From contig NZ_KB893245.1 in the NCBI RefSeq assembly GCF_000374065.1, positions 186,001 to 250,000 on the forward strand: DNA of 64,000 nucleotides, given 5' to 3'. The stretch is from Spirosoma luteum DSM 19990 (GTDB taxonomy: Bacteria > Bacteroidota > Bacteroidia > Cytophagales > Spirosomataceae). Below, piece after piece: positions 33,413 through 42,004 of this stretch. Below the pieces are notes generated by a model. The model saw nothing but the letters and a program-made list of their open reading frames with translations, did not search any database and was not told the DNA's origin. Every line of letters begins with the position of its first letter. Within the stretch, counting starts at the first letter, position 1. The translations under genes and the position numbers were made by a program.

Positions 33413-34720
33413 ATGAACCGTACTGATTTTCTGAAAACCTCCGCAATCGCCGGAGCTACGCTTATCACTGACCCCCTTCAGGTTCGGGCGTTTATCACAC
33501 CAAAAAAAGCCCAGAAATACCGCACGGCGGTGGTGGGTACGGGCTGGTGGGGCGGTAACATCATGCTTAGCGCCATTCAGGCGGGCGAGTCGCAGATTGT
33601 AGCGCTCTGCGATGTGGACACGCGGCAACTCAAAAAAACCAGCGAAGACCTCAGCAAACTCACGTCCGACAAACCTAAACTATACCGGGATTACCGCGAG
33701 ATGCTGGCGAAAGAAAAGCCCGAAATCGTCATTGTAGCTACCCCCGACCACTGGCACCCGCTCATTGCTATTGCGGCCATGCAGGCAGGGGCAAACGTAT
33801 ACGTCGAGAAACCCATTTCGCATACCATAAACGAGGGTAAAGCAATGGTACACACCGCCCGCCAAACCGGTAAAATATGCCAGGTAGGGTTGCATCGGCG
33901 CATATCGCCCCATAATGTATCGGGGATGGATTTTCTGAAATCGGGAAGGGCTGGTAAGATTGGTATGGCGCGGGCGTTTGTGTATTATGGCGGTGGGGCC
34001 GGTCAGCCGACACCTAATACCGAGGCACCTCCGGAAATGGACTGGAATATGTGGTGTGGCCCCGCACCATTGCGTGCCTTCAACCCAGCCATGCACCCGC
34101 GCGGCTGGCGTAACTTCTTAGATTATGGCAACGGTGTGCTGGGCGACTGGGGTGTTCACTGGATGGACCAGATTTTGTTCTGGACCGAAGAAAAACACCC
34201 GCGTAAAGTCTATTCGACCGGTGGCCGGTCCATTCTGCAAAACAGCACCGATGCGCCTGACCATCAGGTAGCTACATTCGAATTTGAGAATTTTACCGCC
34301 GTTTGGGAGCAGCGTACGTTTGCGGGCAACCGCGCCGAAAAAACTCATCCCGACCAGGCCGTAGGCGTTTATTTTTATGGTACCGAAGGCACCCTGCACA
34401 TTGGCTGGCTCGATGGCTGGACGTTTTACCCGGCCGATAAAAACAAGCCGGTTATCCATGAAGAGGCTAAACTCAATAAACCCGACGACCAGAATATATC
34501 CGAACTCTGGGCCAACTTCCTGAGCAGCATCAAAACCGGTAAATTGCCCGTTGCCGACATTGAAATTGGCCACCGTTCTACCAATATGGCCCTGCTGGGT
34601 ATGCTGTCGCTGAAACTCGGTCGGAGCGTGGCTTGGGATGGGAGCCAGATTCCAAATGACCCCGAAGCCAATAAGCTCCTCAGCCGGGCGTACCGGGGCG
34701 ACTGGCAATATCCCACCTGA
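33413..34720 (+). CDS. Gfo/Idh/MocA-family oxidoreductase with export-type N-terminus
   Basis: NAD(P)-dependent sugar or inositol-type dehydrogenase, 435 residues. The N-terminus MNRTDFLKTSAIAGATLI resembles the Tat-like leader common in Bacteroidota members of this family, but the twin Arg pair is absent (Asn-Arg). The Rossmann motif is VVGTGWWGGNIML, the dinucleotide and catalytic region IVATPDHWHPLIAIAAMQAGANVYVEKPIS with the family's EKP, and NGVLGDWGVHWMDQILFW in the C-terminal domain. Substrate unknown. A single-gene unit, ending at a hairpin. Confidence 0.9.
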   Translation: MNRTDFLKTSAIAGATLITDPLQVRAFITPKKAQKYRTAVVGTGWWGGNIMLSAIQAGESQIVALCDVDTRQLKKTSEDLSKLTSDKPKLYRDYREMLAKEKPEIVIVATPDHWHPLIAIAAMQAGANVYVEKPISHTINEGKAMVHTARQTGKICQVGLHRRISPHNVSGMDFLKSGRAGKIGMARAFVYYGGGAGQPTPNTEAPPEMDWNMWCGPAPLRAFNPAMHPRGWRNFLDYGNGVLGDWGVHWMDQILFWTEEKHPRKVYSTGGRSILQNSTDAPDHQVATFEFENFTAVWEQRTFAGNRAEKTHPDQAVGVYFYGTEGTLHIGWLDGWTFYPADKNKPVIHEEAKLNKPDDQNISELWANFLSSIKTGKLPVADIEIGHRSTNMALLGMLSLKLGRSVAWDGSQIPNDPEANKLLSRAYRGDWQYPT

Positions 34721-34740
34721 TACCGCTGAAAGGGTGCTAT

Positions 34741-34775
34741 AAAAAAACGGCTCATCCTGTGGAGGATGAGCCGTT
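34741..34775. terminator. Terminator shared by oxidoreductase and cytochrome genes
   Basis: Perfect 13-bp stem (34746-34758 with 34763-34775), 4-base loop. A run of seven As at 34741-34747 gives a U tract on the minus strand, so it ends the cytochrome c transcript best. Confidence 0.88.
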
Positions 34776-34795
34776 AAACTGATATGAGAAAACGC

Positions 34796-35209
34796 TTACG
34801 ACTTTTTGGACGTCTTACTTGACTTGCTCGTCGTTTTCTTGGTAGACGTTTTCTTCGTCGCCCCCTTCTTGTCACCATCCAGCGAGTTGATCCAGACGGC
34901 CAGTTTCATGGCATCATCTTTAGGAACCTGCTTCATGGCCATCATTGGGGGATAACCCGGCCAGTGGGCTGGAATCGGATTGTAGATTAGGTTGACGATT
35001 TCCTCGTTCGAGTAATTTTTCTTCGCTACATCAGCGTAAGCAGGACCAACCAGCCGTTGGTTCGGGCGATGGCAGGCAATACAGGTATATTTGCTCATCA
35101 GGGCATTCATGTCAGCCGGGATATCGGCAGTAGAAGACTGCGCGTTCGCACTGAACGAAAGAGCCGTAAAAGAAGCCGCAGCTAAAAGAGTACCAAGTAA
35201 TTTTTTCAT
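34796..35209 (-). CDS. Periplasmic mono-heme c-type cytochrome
   Basis: A 137-residue exported electron carrier. Signal peptide MKKLLGTLLAAASFTALSFS with ANAQ cleavage. Heme-binding CIACH near residue 43, and the distal Met ligand in YPPMMAMKQVP. This is the cytochrome c551/class I type often fused to or expressed with dehydrogenases in Bacteroidota. The last ~25 residues are almost pure Lys/Thr/Ser (KKTSTKKTTSKSSK), a positively charged low-complexity tail that could bind membranes or polyanions. A good promoter lies upstream. Confidence 0.93.
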   Translation of the reverse strand: MKKLLGTLLAAASFTALSFSANAQSSTADIPADMNALMSKYTCIACHRPNQRLVGPAYADVAKKNYSNEEIVNLIYNPIPAHWPGYPPMMAMKQVPKDDAMKLAVWINSLDGDKKGATKKTSTKKTTSKSSKTSKKS

Positions 35210-35268
35210 GAGAATCGGGTAAACAGTAAATGAACAAACAAAATAAAGGAGGGCGATAGGTTACCGCA

Positions 35269-35299
35269 CAAAAATAGATGCTTTCAACAGATAACCCAA
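35269..35299 (-). promoter_or_regulatory. Promoter of the cytochrome c gene
   Basis: On the minus strand TTGGGT (35294-35299) and TATTTTTG (35269-35276) are 17 bases apart, 60 bases before the cytochrome start. Strong match to the Bacteroidota consensus. Confidence 0.65.
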
Positions 35300-35378
35300 T
35301 TTTGCACTGGTTTTCCTATAAACCCAACTATTAGACAGTTGTTAGTCGAAAACGTTTAAAATTGCAAAAGAAAAAAAT

Positions 35379-36116
35379 ATGCAACCCCTTGATCGCTTCT
35401 CCGGTCACGCCGATTTGTACGCCCAATACCGAATCGACTACCCGCCCGAACTATACGATTTTATAGGCTCACTGGTCCCGAATCGGCATACTGCCTGGGA
35501 TTGCGCTACGGGAAATGGGCAGGTGGCTAGTGCTTTGGCCAACTTCGTTGAGCAGGTTGAAGCAACCGATATCAGTGAAACGCAACTTATTCTGGCCGTT
35601 CAGAAACCAAATATTCATTATCAGACGGGCTCTGCCGAGCAGTCTCCTTTTGCCGATAGCACGTTCGACCTCATTACCGTAGCCCAGGCACTCCATTGGT
35701 TCGACGTCGATGCTTTTCATCGGGAAGTTCGTCGGGTAGCTAAGCCCGGTGGAATCATTGCCGAATGGGGTTATGGTCTGGTACAACTGGGCCCCGGCCT
35801 CGATGGCATTATGCTCGATTTTTATCGAAACCGCATTGGCCCCTACTGGGACCCGCAGCGTGTTTATATCGATGATGAATACGCTACCATCCCTTTTCCG
35901 TTTCTGGATGCTCAACGGGCTACCTTCACGGCACGAAGAAACTGGACGCTGGACCGGTTCCTGAATTACCTGCGCACCTGGTCGGCGGTGCGGCAGTACC
36001 TGTACGAAAACGAGAGCGACCCCGTAACCGAACTGGGGGAGGAACTAAAGTCGATTTGGGGGGAGCAGGAGCGCGAAGTCCGCTTCTCTATATTTCTGCG
36101 CGTGGGCAGGGTCTAG
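35379..36116 (+). CDS. Class I SAM-dependent methyltransferase
   Basis: A 245-residue methyltransferase of the UbiE/Trm9-like type. SAM motif I is WDCATGNGQVASALA, motif II VEATDISETQL, and the post-motif region DLITVAQALHWFDVDAFHREVRRVAKPGGIIAEWGYG is typical of the yeast Tmt1 (trans-aconitate methyltransferase)-like group. Substrate cannot be read from sequence. It is divergent from the cytochrome c gene and stands alone. Confidence 0.88.
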   Translation: MQPLDRFSGHADLYAQYRIDYPPELYDFIGSLVPNRHTAWDCATGNGQVASALANFVEQVEATDISETQLILAVQKPNIHYQTGSAEQSPFADSTFDLITVAQALHWFDVDAFHREVRRVAKPGGIIAEWGYGLVQLGPGLDGIMLDFYRNRIGPYWDPQRVYIDDEYATIPFPFLDAQRATFTARRNWTLDRFLNYLRTWSAVRQYLYENESDPVTELGEELKSIWGEQEREVRFSIFLRVGRV

Positions 36117-36183
36117 AGCCGTATACTTGATACTTGCGGCTCACATTCGCCACTAATTCGTCTGTAAAGTTGCTGACCCGTAT

Positions 36184-36207
36184 AAGACGCAACGTGTTGC
36201 GTCTCTA
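36184..36207. repeat. Short interspersed palindrome (AGACGCAAC type)
   Basis: AGACGCAAC-GT-GTTGCGTCT at 36185-36204, continued by CTAC, is a perfect 9-bp palindrome with the look of the GTAGAGACGCAAC...GTTGCGTCTC elements that are scattered through many bacterial genomes. The stop codon of the VRR-NUC gene lies in its right flank. Confidence 0.6.
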
Positions 36208-37893
36208 CAGTTCCCAGACTACCCGAATCACTTTACCATGCACACCAATGGTCTGGAAAAACTCCAGCCAGTGCAGTTGTTGCGGACCGAGGTGGTCAGT
36301 AGGGGATTTAACTTCCACAAATTCGTACTCGCCCTGTTCATTCCAGATGAGCAGGTCCGGAAAACCACGGGTGTGCTCCCGGACGTTGCGGGCCATTTCG
36401 AGCAAAATCAGCCGAAGCTGTTCGATATCCAGTAACTCAATCATGCGCTGTACCAGCGTAAGCAACTCATCCGACCAGTCCACCAGCACATTAGTAATGC
36501 CATACTTGGCGTTGAACATCCGCCCGGTGTGCCGTCGCCAGTCGTCTTTGGTAGTTAGCTCGGTCAGGCGGTTTTTCAACAGATTTTCCCGCTTCAGGTA
36601 AAAATCGGGCAGGTAAAAATCCGACGGAGCACGCTGCAGCGGGTGGTGAATGGCCGACACGTTGGCATCGTAAATGATATCCCAGAAAACCAGTCCGAAC
36701 AACCCGCGCCAGGGGTAATTCTCGGTGAAAGCCGCATCGAAATCGTGCTCTAAATAATAGTTCATCACCCCCGCTTCGACGTGGTGACGATAAGCGGCTG
36801 GTATGTTTACACTCCCGGCATCGAGCAGGAAGCGGGTGGTGGCTTTTCGGGTGCGTTTTTTATCGCCCACGCTCAGAATTTTCTCCCGAAAGTCGTTGGC
36901 AAAGTAACGCTCTTCGGCATTGAGCGGACTGACCGCAATTTCGTCGCACAGGGCGAGGGCTTCTTCTACCGCCCCGTTTTTGAACAACAACCGGACGCGT
37001 CGTTCGCGGGCGGGTACCCGGTCGGATAGTTCGTAGACTGATAATGCCTGTTCGGGTAGCTTCTGGCGTTCCAGGTACGCCCCCACCCGGCATACCAGTT
37101 TCTGGTAGCCCGGAATGGCAATTTCGGTCAGTTCGGGCCGGGTCTCGTTCCAGTTCAAAAACCAGTTGTAAATATCATCCGCGGGAGCTTCCGCTTCTTT
37201 CAGGCCGTAAAACTCCTCGTTAGTGAGTGAAATCAGAAGTTTGTCTTCTACTTCTTTGCGGGTACGGAACCGGGCGGTTAGTTTGCTTTCGTCATACCGT
37301 TCAAAATTGACCATACCGAGGTCGCGCACTGCAAATTCGGTCATGCTACCGCCCCGATGGCCGAAAAACAGGTACTTAACCATCATGCCCTCGGCTTCGA
37401 AGTTCATTTTTACCACCGATTCATGCGTTGCCAGGCTGGTGACAATTTCCCCGAAATCAAGTTCGTTCAGGGCGTAACGGACTACGTACTCTTTCTTTTC
37501 CTTACCCAGTGCTTTCGTTTCTTCCGGCTCCAGGGGCAACAGGTTCAGCAGTTCAGGCTTGGTGAAAACGCTGAGTGCTTCTTCGCCCTGGAATACATGA
37601 TGCGCTGATAACGAGTCGATGAAGCCGGTACGAAGCAACTCTGCCGTAGCGGCCGGTATGTCAGTTATTTCGGTATACTGTAGTTTATTGGCCCGAAAAA
37701 AGAGTCCTTTGCGATTGCTGAAGCGTACATACAGGCATTGGGCGTCGAGGGATAACTCCTCAAAGCGGTTGATAAAATCCGATTCGGCATCGGTCAGTAA
37801 ATTGCCGTATAGCCGCTTGACAAAGTCCAGCACATAGCGGAAATTGTCGAGGTAATAACGTGGGGTGAGAATGATTTTCTGCTGTCCGACCAT
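36205..37893 (-). CDS. FAN1-like VRR-NUC domain nuclease
   Basis: A 562-residue protein with the order of FAN1: N-terminal helical region (YYLDNFRYVLDFVKRLYGNLL, CLYVRFSNRKGLFFRANKLQYTEI), a SAP/TPR-like middle, the segment GLFGLVFWDIIYD, and the C-terminal VRR-NUC domain. Catalytic residues of the PD-(D/E)xK type are visible as GFPDLLIW (Asp513) and FVEVKSP (Glu527, Lys529). FAN1 enzymes cut 5' flaps and interstrand cross-links; the length agrees with the bacterial (Pseudomonas) enzyme. No other repair gene is next to it, and its stop codon falls inside a short palindromic repeat. Confidence 0.9.
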   Translation of the reverse strand: MVGQQKIILTPRYYLDNFRYVLDFVKRLYGNLLTDAESDFINRFEELSLDAQCLYVRFSNRKGLFFRANKLQYTEITDIPAATAELLRTGFIDSLSAHHVFQGEEALSVFTKPELLNLLPLEPEETKALGKEKKEYVVRYALNELDFGEIVTSLATHESVVKMNFEAEGMMVKYLFFGHRGGSMTEFAVRDLGMVNFERYDESKLTARFRTRKEVEDKLLISLTNEEFYGLKEAEAPADDIYNWFLNWNETRPELTEIAIPGYQKLVCRVGAYLERQKLPEQALSVYELSDRVPARERRVRLLFKNGAVEEALALCDEIAVSPLNAEERYFANDFREKILSVGDKKRTRKATTRFLLDAGSVNIPAAYRHHVEAGVMNYYLEHDFDAAFTENYPWRGLFGLVFWDIIYDANVSAIHHPLQRAPSDFYLPDFYLKRENLLKNRLTELTTKDDWRRHTGRMFNAKYGITNVLVDWSDELLTLVQRMIELLDIEQLRLILLEMARNVREHTRGFPDLLIWNEQGEYEFVEVKSPTDHLGPQQLHWLEFFQTIGVHGKVIRVVWEL

Positions 37894-37923
37894 GCTGGAA
37901 TAATAACACTAAAAACACCGTTT

Positions 37924-38901
37924 ATGTCCCCAAACGATGTCCTGAACGAGCTGGAAAACCAGGGTATTTTGCCCGCCAAACAACGGGCCGATATAGCCGA
38001 AGTAGAGCAACAGAGGCCATTCTCGCTCCACTGGGAGCTACGGGCCATGCTGTACATCGGCATACTGTTGCTGAGTTCGGGGCTGGGCTTATTGGTTTAT
38101 GACAACTTCGACCGGATTGGGCATGGAGCGTTGCTGGCCTCCATCGCCGTTGCCTGTGTCGGTAGTTTTGTGTTTGCCTGGCGGAATCGTCCTGAATGGA
38201 CCATAAATCAGACAAAAAGTCGCTCCAGCTTCGGCGATTACGCCCTGATTCTGTCCTGCCTGCTGTTCCTGACCCTCGAAGGCTACGCGCAATATGCATA
38301 TAACGTTTTTGGTGAACGATACGGCCTGGTTACGTTGCTGCCCGCCCTGCTATTTTTGCCACTAGCCTATCGGTTCGACCACCGGGGGGTACTGGGCATG
38401 GCACTGACGGCCCTTGTATCGTGGGTAGGGGTAACCGTTCGCCCGTTGGAGTTATACGTTAAAACTAACTTTTTCAACCGCGTCACAGTCTTTTCCGCTA
38501 TCGGTTTGGCTCTTGTCTTACTAGGGGCGGCCTTTTTACTGGACCGAAAGCGGATTAAACCGCACTTTACCTATACCTACCTGACGCTGGCCGGCAACCT
38601 GTTGATGGTGGCGTTGCTGGGGGGCTTGTTTAATTTTGGTGAAATCCGGCTGTGGTTTGCAACGGGGCTCGCCGTTGCCTGTTTGTTGCTGGATGCCTAC
38701 GCCCGTCGGGGAGGGTTCTTTGTCTTTTTGCTGATGAGTGTGGTGTACGGATACATTGGCATTACATACCTGTTTTTTCACTACCTGCATCCCACCAATG
38801 ACGATAGCTATTACTGGTACTTTATCATTACAGGTATTGCCGCCGTGTATTACCTGATGAGTCAGCTACCCAAACAGAACCGTGCGGATGAAAGCGTATA
38901 A
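37924..38901 (+). CDS. Multi-spanning membrane protein (DUF2157-like)
   Basis: A 325-residue membrane protein. The N-terminal cytoplasmic helix (VLNELENQGILPAKQRADIAEV) followed by about nine hydrophobic segments is the DUF2157 layout; the first two segments are MLYIGILLLSSGLGLLVYD and ALLASIAVACVGSFVFAW. DUF2157 proteins are membrane proteins of unknown function, often next to GDYXXLXY-domain or DUF4401 proteins. It overlaps the next gene by 14-20 bases, so the two are made together. The start at 37924 is divergent from the nuclease gene. Confidence 0.85.
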   Translation: MSPNDVLNELENQGILPAKQRADIAEVEQQRPFSLHWELRAMLYIGILLLSSGLGLLVYDNFDRIGHGALLASIAVACVGSFVFAWRNRPEWTINQTKSRSSFGDYALILSCLLFLTLEGYAQYAYNVFGERYGLVTLLPALLFLPLAYRFDHRGVLGMALTALVSWVGVTVRPLELYVKTNFFNRVTVFSAIGLALVLLGAAFLLDRKRIKPHFTYTYLTLAGNLLMVALLGGLFNFGEIRLWFATGLAVACLLLDAYARRGGFFVFLLMSVVYGYIGITYLFFHYLHPTNDDSYYWYFIITGIAAVYYLMSQLPKQNRADESV

Positions 38902-40078
38902 CGAACAGTGGATTTACAACCGGACTATGCTGGAACAGGCCGGACGGTGGCATCGACAAAAGTTATTGTCCGATACCCAGATGAAAGCGGTGCGAAAAAC
39001 GTACCCGGTTGAATTTCGGCAGACGAATGGCTTCCTGGAAATTGGGTTGTTTCTGTTTACTACGGTGGCTATTCTGGCTTGTTACCTACTACCCGCCAGT
39101 CTGTTTATGGTCCTGACTGAGTCGTCGGTCGTCTATGGTTTATTCAACATGGCCGCCGGAGTTGTCATTGGCCTGGTAGGTAATTTGCTGATAAAGCGTC
39201 GGCTACTATACCGGAATGGTATAGACAATGCCTTCGTGGTAACGATGGCGGGATTTCTGGCATTCGGTTTCAATCAACTGATCTCCACCGAACTGTCCAT
39301 TGCGGCACACTGCTTTCTAACGTTGCCGCTGCTGTTAATTATTCTCTGGTATTATGGCGATACGCTGATTGCTTTTTTTGTTGTCGCCACGTTTTACACC
39401 GGCGTTTTCAACGGTTTGCTGACATATGCCTGGGGTAAAGAAGCAATGCCTTTCGTGATGATGGCTCTCTCCCTTGTGCTCTATCTTGGTACCGTTCAAA
39501 TCCAGCGAGCCAACCCGAAAGAAACTTACTATACCGACCCACTGAACCTCATTCAGTGGTTTTCGCTGATTATGCTGGTTGCCGGTGGCAACTATTTTAT
39601 AGTGCGCGAACTCAACGGCTTACTACTGGAACGCAGACCCGGTGTCCCGTTGCCGAAGGAGGCTCCTGAGATTGCCCTGTCCGGTTTGTTCTGGCTGCTC
39701 ACCTTCCTTATCCCCGGTATGTACGTCGGTCGGGGATTCGCGAAGAAAGACCGAATGCTGCTGGTACTGGGCCTGTTGGGGCTGATTGGTGCTGCGGCAA
39801 CAGTGCATGCGTATGCCGCGCTGGTCCCGCTCAACGTGGCCCTAACGCTGGGAGGACTTATCCTGATTGGACTGGCGGTAGTGGGTATTCGTTACATAGC
39901 CCAACCGAAATATGGATTTACAGACGAGCCGGATGATGATTCACCCAACGAGTTTTTTACCAATGTTGCCACAGTAGCCGCCGTTCAGGCAACGGGCGCA
40001 GCTGTTCACGGACCAAAAGATAACCTGCGTTTCGGCGAGGGTGATTTCGGGGGTGGTGGCGCGGAGGGGAGGTATTGA
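38888..40078 (+). CDS. Membrane protein partner of the DUF2157-like gene
   Basis: A ~396-residue membrane protein with a cytoplasmic N-terminal helical part (NRTMLEQAGRWHRQKLLSDTQMKAV) and about ten hydrophobic segments. The C-terminal ~55 residues are cytoplasmic and end in a Gly-rich, acidic stretch (RFGEGDFGGGGAEGRY). I link it to the DUF4401-type partners that follow DUF2157 genes, on the basis of layout. The start may be 38888 (MKAYNEQW) or 38882; either way it overlaps the upstream gene. The pair probably forms one membrane complex of unknown function. Confidence 0.8.
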   Translation: MKAYNEQWIYNRTMLEQAGRWHRQKLLSDTQMKAVRKTYPVEFRQTNGFLEIGLFLFTTVAILACYLLPASLFMVLTESSVVYGLFNMAAGVVIGLVGNLLIKRRLLYRNGIDNAFVVTMAGFLAFGFNQLISTELSIAAHCFLTLPLLLIILWYYGDTLIAFFVVATFYTGVFNGLLTYAWGKEAMPFVMMALSLVLYLGTVQIQRANPKETYYTDPLNLIQWFSLIMLVAGGNYFIVRELNGLLLERRPGVPLPKEAPEIALSGLFWLLTFLIPGMYVGRGFAKKDRMLLVLGLLGLIGAAATVHAYAALVPLNVALTLGGLILIGLAVVGIRYIAQPKYGFTDEPDDDSPNEFFTNVATVAAVQATGAAVHGPKDNLRFGEGDFGGGGAEGRY

Positions 40079-40094
40079 TGTGTATGAAACGGTG

Positions 40095-40102
40095 TATATT
40101 TG
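40095..40102 (+). promoter_or_regulatory. -7 promoter element for the vapB-like gene
   Basis: TATATTTG matches TAnnTTTG and lies 18 bases before the antitoxin ATG, with a TTG 17 bases further upstream. Confidence 0.45.
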
Positions 40103-40120
40103 TGTATAAAAAGGTATCGC

Positions 40121-40315
40121 ATGGAAACGAATATAAAACTGGATGATCGGTTACTGGATAAAGCTAAACAACTTAGCCATATTCAGAATACAGATGAGGT
40201 CGTTCGGTATGCACTGGAGCAGTATGTCGTTAAGGCACAGGCATTTAAGCAATTATTGGATATGCGTGGAAAAGTCTCATTTTGGGGCGACGAAGGTACG
40301 GCTTCTGCCCAGTAA
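40121..40315 (+). CDS. VapB-type antitoxin
   Basis: A 64-residue protein: a short ribbon-helix-helix-like N-terminus (METNIKLDDRLLDKAKQLSH), the helix DEVVRYALEQYVVKAQAF and a C-terminal toxin-binding tail ending in FWGDEGTASAQ. This is the pattern of VapB/DUF2191 antitoxins, which bind and silence PIN-domain toxins. The ATG at 40121 is used; the upstream ATG at 40100 would add seven unlikely residues. It ends 3 bases before the start of the broken PIN gene. The antitoxin appears intact, so it may still bind DNA or foreign toxins. Confidence 0.85.
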   Translation: METNIKLDDRLLDKAKQLSHIQNTDEVVRYALEQYVVKAQAFKQLLDMRGKVSFWGDEGTASAQ

Positions 40316-40318
40316 GTT

Positions 40319-40725
40319 ATGGCAGTTCTAGTCGACACGTCGGTTTGAATTGATTAGTTTAACGAGAAGAAAGTTACCACAGAGCAAACCAATCTGCTCG
40401 AAACGTATTTCACACAGCAAATCTCTGTTTATATCGTGCCCGCAATACTTCAGGAGGTATTGCAGGGAGTACGCAGGGACAAAGATTATACAGTAACAAA
40501 GGGTTATTGCTGGCTATGTCCATGCTCCAACTTAATCCCGTAGAGGCTGCTGTTGAAGCTGCCCAACTGTATCGTACCCTCCGCAAAAAAGGCGTAACGA
40601 TTCGGAAGCCAAACGATTGCCTGATTGCCCAATATGCCCTGTTTTACGATTTGCCAATCCTGCACAATGATAGCGATTTTACGCAAATTGCCCTCTATAC
40701 AGCTCTCCGGGTTGCGGTATCCTGA
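40319..40725 (+). pseudogene. VapC-type PIN-domain toxin with two stop codons and a frameshift
   Basis: From the ATG at 40319 the frame reads MAVLVDTSV-TGA-ID-TAG-FNEKK: the Trp and Tyr usual in the VapC motif DTSVWIDYF are both replaced by stop codons (40346-40348 and 40355-40357). The rest (VPAILQEVLQGVRRDKDY, first frame) continues to codon AAG at 40499. One base is then missing after 40503, and the second frame (LLLAMSMLQLNP, NDCLIAQYAL, HNDSDFTQIA) runs to the stop at 40723-40725. All PIN acidic residues (LVD, LQE, NDC, NDSDF) are still present, so the decay is recent. The toxin cannot be made as an intact protein, though its antitoxin is intact. Confidence 0.9.
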
Positions 40726-40768
40726 ATACGAATAGCAACGTTCGCGTTCACGTCTGCCGAAAAACCGT

Positions 40769-40776
40769 TAAGTTTG
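40769..40776 (+). promoter_or_regulatory. -7 promoter element for pgk
   Basis: TAAGTTTG matches TAnnTTTG and lies 31 bases before the pgk ATG; the upstream element is weak. Confidence 0.45.
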
Positions 40777-40807
40777 ACCCCGCAAACCAACGACCATACG
40801 CCGTCGC

Positions 40808-41998
40808 ATGAAAACCGTAGACTCCTATAATTTCGCGGGTAAAAAAGCCCTTGTTCGCGTTGACTTCAACGTACCCCTCGACAAAGATTATACCATCACC
40901 GACGATACCCGCATCAAGGCTACCATCCCAACCGTCATGAAAATAGTGAACGACGGAGGTTCGGCCATTCTGATGTCCCACCTCGGCCGGCCGAAGGGGG
41001 GACCGGAAGAGAAATATTCACTTAAACACCTGTTGCCCGCGTTGAAAGAGGCCTTTGGACAGGAAGTGAAGTTTGCGGATGACTGCACCGGACAATCGGC
41101 TACTGATATGGCCGCCAGCCTGAAACCGGGCGAAATCCTGTTGCTCGAAAACCTTCGTTTCTACAAAGAAGAGGAAAAAGGCGACCTGGAGTTTGCTAAG
41201 AAATTGGCTAAACTGGGCGATGTGTGGGTGAATGATGCGTTTGGTACCGCGCACCGGGCACACGCCAGTACGGCCGTAATGGGTCAGTTTTTTGAGGATC
41301 GGGTAGCGGGTTACGTAATGAATGCAGAACTGGCCAACGCTAAGAAAATTCTGGAAGAAGCCGAACGTCCGTTCACTGCTATTATGGGTGGAGCCAAAAT
41401 CTCGGATAAGATCCTCATCATTGAAAAACTGCTCGATAACGTCGACAACCTCATCATTGGCGGGGGCATGACCTACACGTTCACCAAAGCGAAGGGGGGA
41501 CAAATAGGTGGCTCATTGCTCGAAGCCGATAAGCAGGAATTAGCCCTTGAACTGCTGAAAAAGGCAGAAGAAAAAGGGGTGAGAATCTACATGCCGCTGG
41601 ATAACCTCTGCGCTGACGATTTCTCAAACGATGCCAACCGGCAGGTGGTGCCAACCGGTCAGATTCCTGATGGCTGGCAGGGGCTGGACATTGGTCCGAA
41701 AACGATTGAGTTGTTTAAGAAAGTTGTGATGAAATCGAAAACTATCCTCTGGAATGGTCCGATGGGTGTATTCGAGTTCGAGAATTTTGCCGAAGGAACC
41801 AATGCTATTGCCGAAGCGGTGGTGAAAGCTACCGAAGAAAATGGCGCATTCTCGCTCATCGGCGGGGGCGACTCGGCATCGGCCATCAATCAGGCGGGCT
41901 ACGGCGATCGTGTCAGCTACGTATCGACCGGTGGTGGCGCGTTGCTGGAATATATGGAAGGCAAAACGCTTCCGGGTGTAGCTGCGCTGGAGCAATAG
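40808..41998 (+). CDS. pgk: Phosphoglycerate kinase
   Basis: Glycolytic/gluconeogenic kinase interconverting 1,3-bisphosphoglycerate + ADP and 3-phosphoglycerate + ATP. The signature [12 protein letters not shown] is at residues 15-26; [61 protein letters not shown] and the C-terminal GGGDSASAI complete the family. 396 residues, full length, monocistronic. It converges on the TPR gene only 6 bases away. Confidence 0.98.
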   Translation: MKTVDSYNFAGKKALVRVDFNVPLDKDYTITDDTRIKATIPTVMKIVNDGGSAILMSHLGRPKGGPEEKYSLKHLLPALKEAFGQEVKFADDCTGQSATDMAASLKPGEILLLENLRFYKEEEKGDLEFAKKLAKLGDVWVNDAFGTAHRAHASTAVMGQFFEDRVAGYVMNAELANAKKILEEAERPFTAIMGGAKISDKILIIEKLLDNVDNLIIGGGMTYTFTKAKGGQIGGSLLEADKQELALELLKKAEEKGVRIYMPLDNLCADDFSNDANRQVVPTGQIPDGWQGLDIGPKTIELFKKVVMKSKTILWNGPMGVFEFENFAEGTNAIAEAVVKATEENGAFSLIGGGDSASAINQAGYGDRVSYVSTGGGALLEYMEGKTLPGVAALEQ

Positions 41999-42004
41999 TT
42001 TAAT

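Noticed and set aside
40507-40725. A stand-alone small gene in the PIN region
   Set aside because: It is the second frame of the broken VapC toxin after the one-base deletion, and lacks the first half of the PIN fold.
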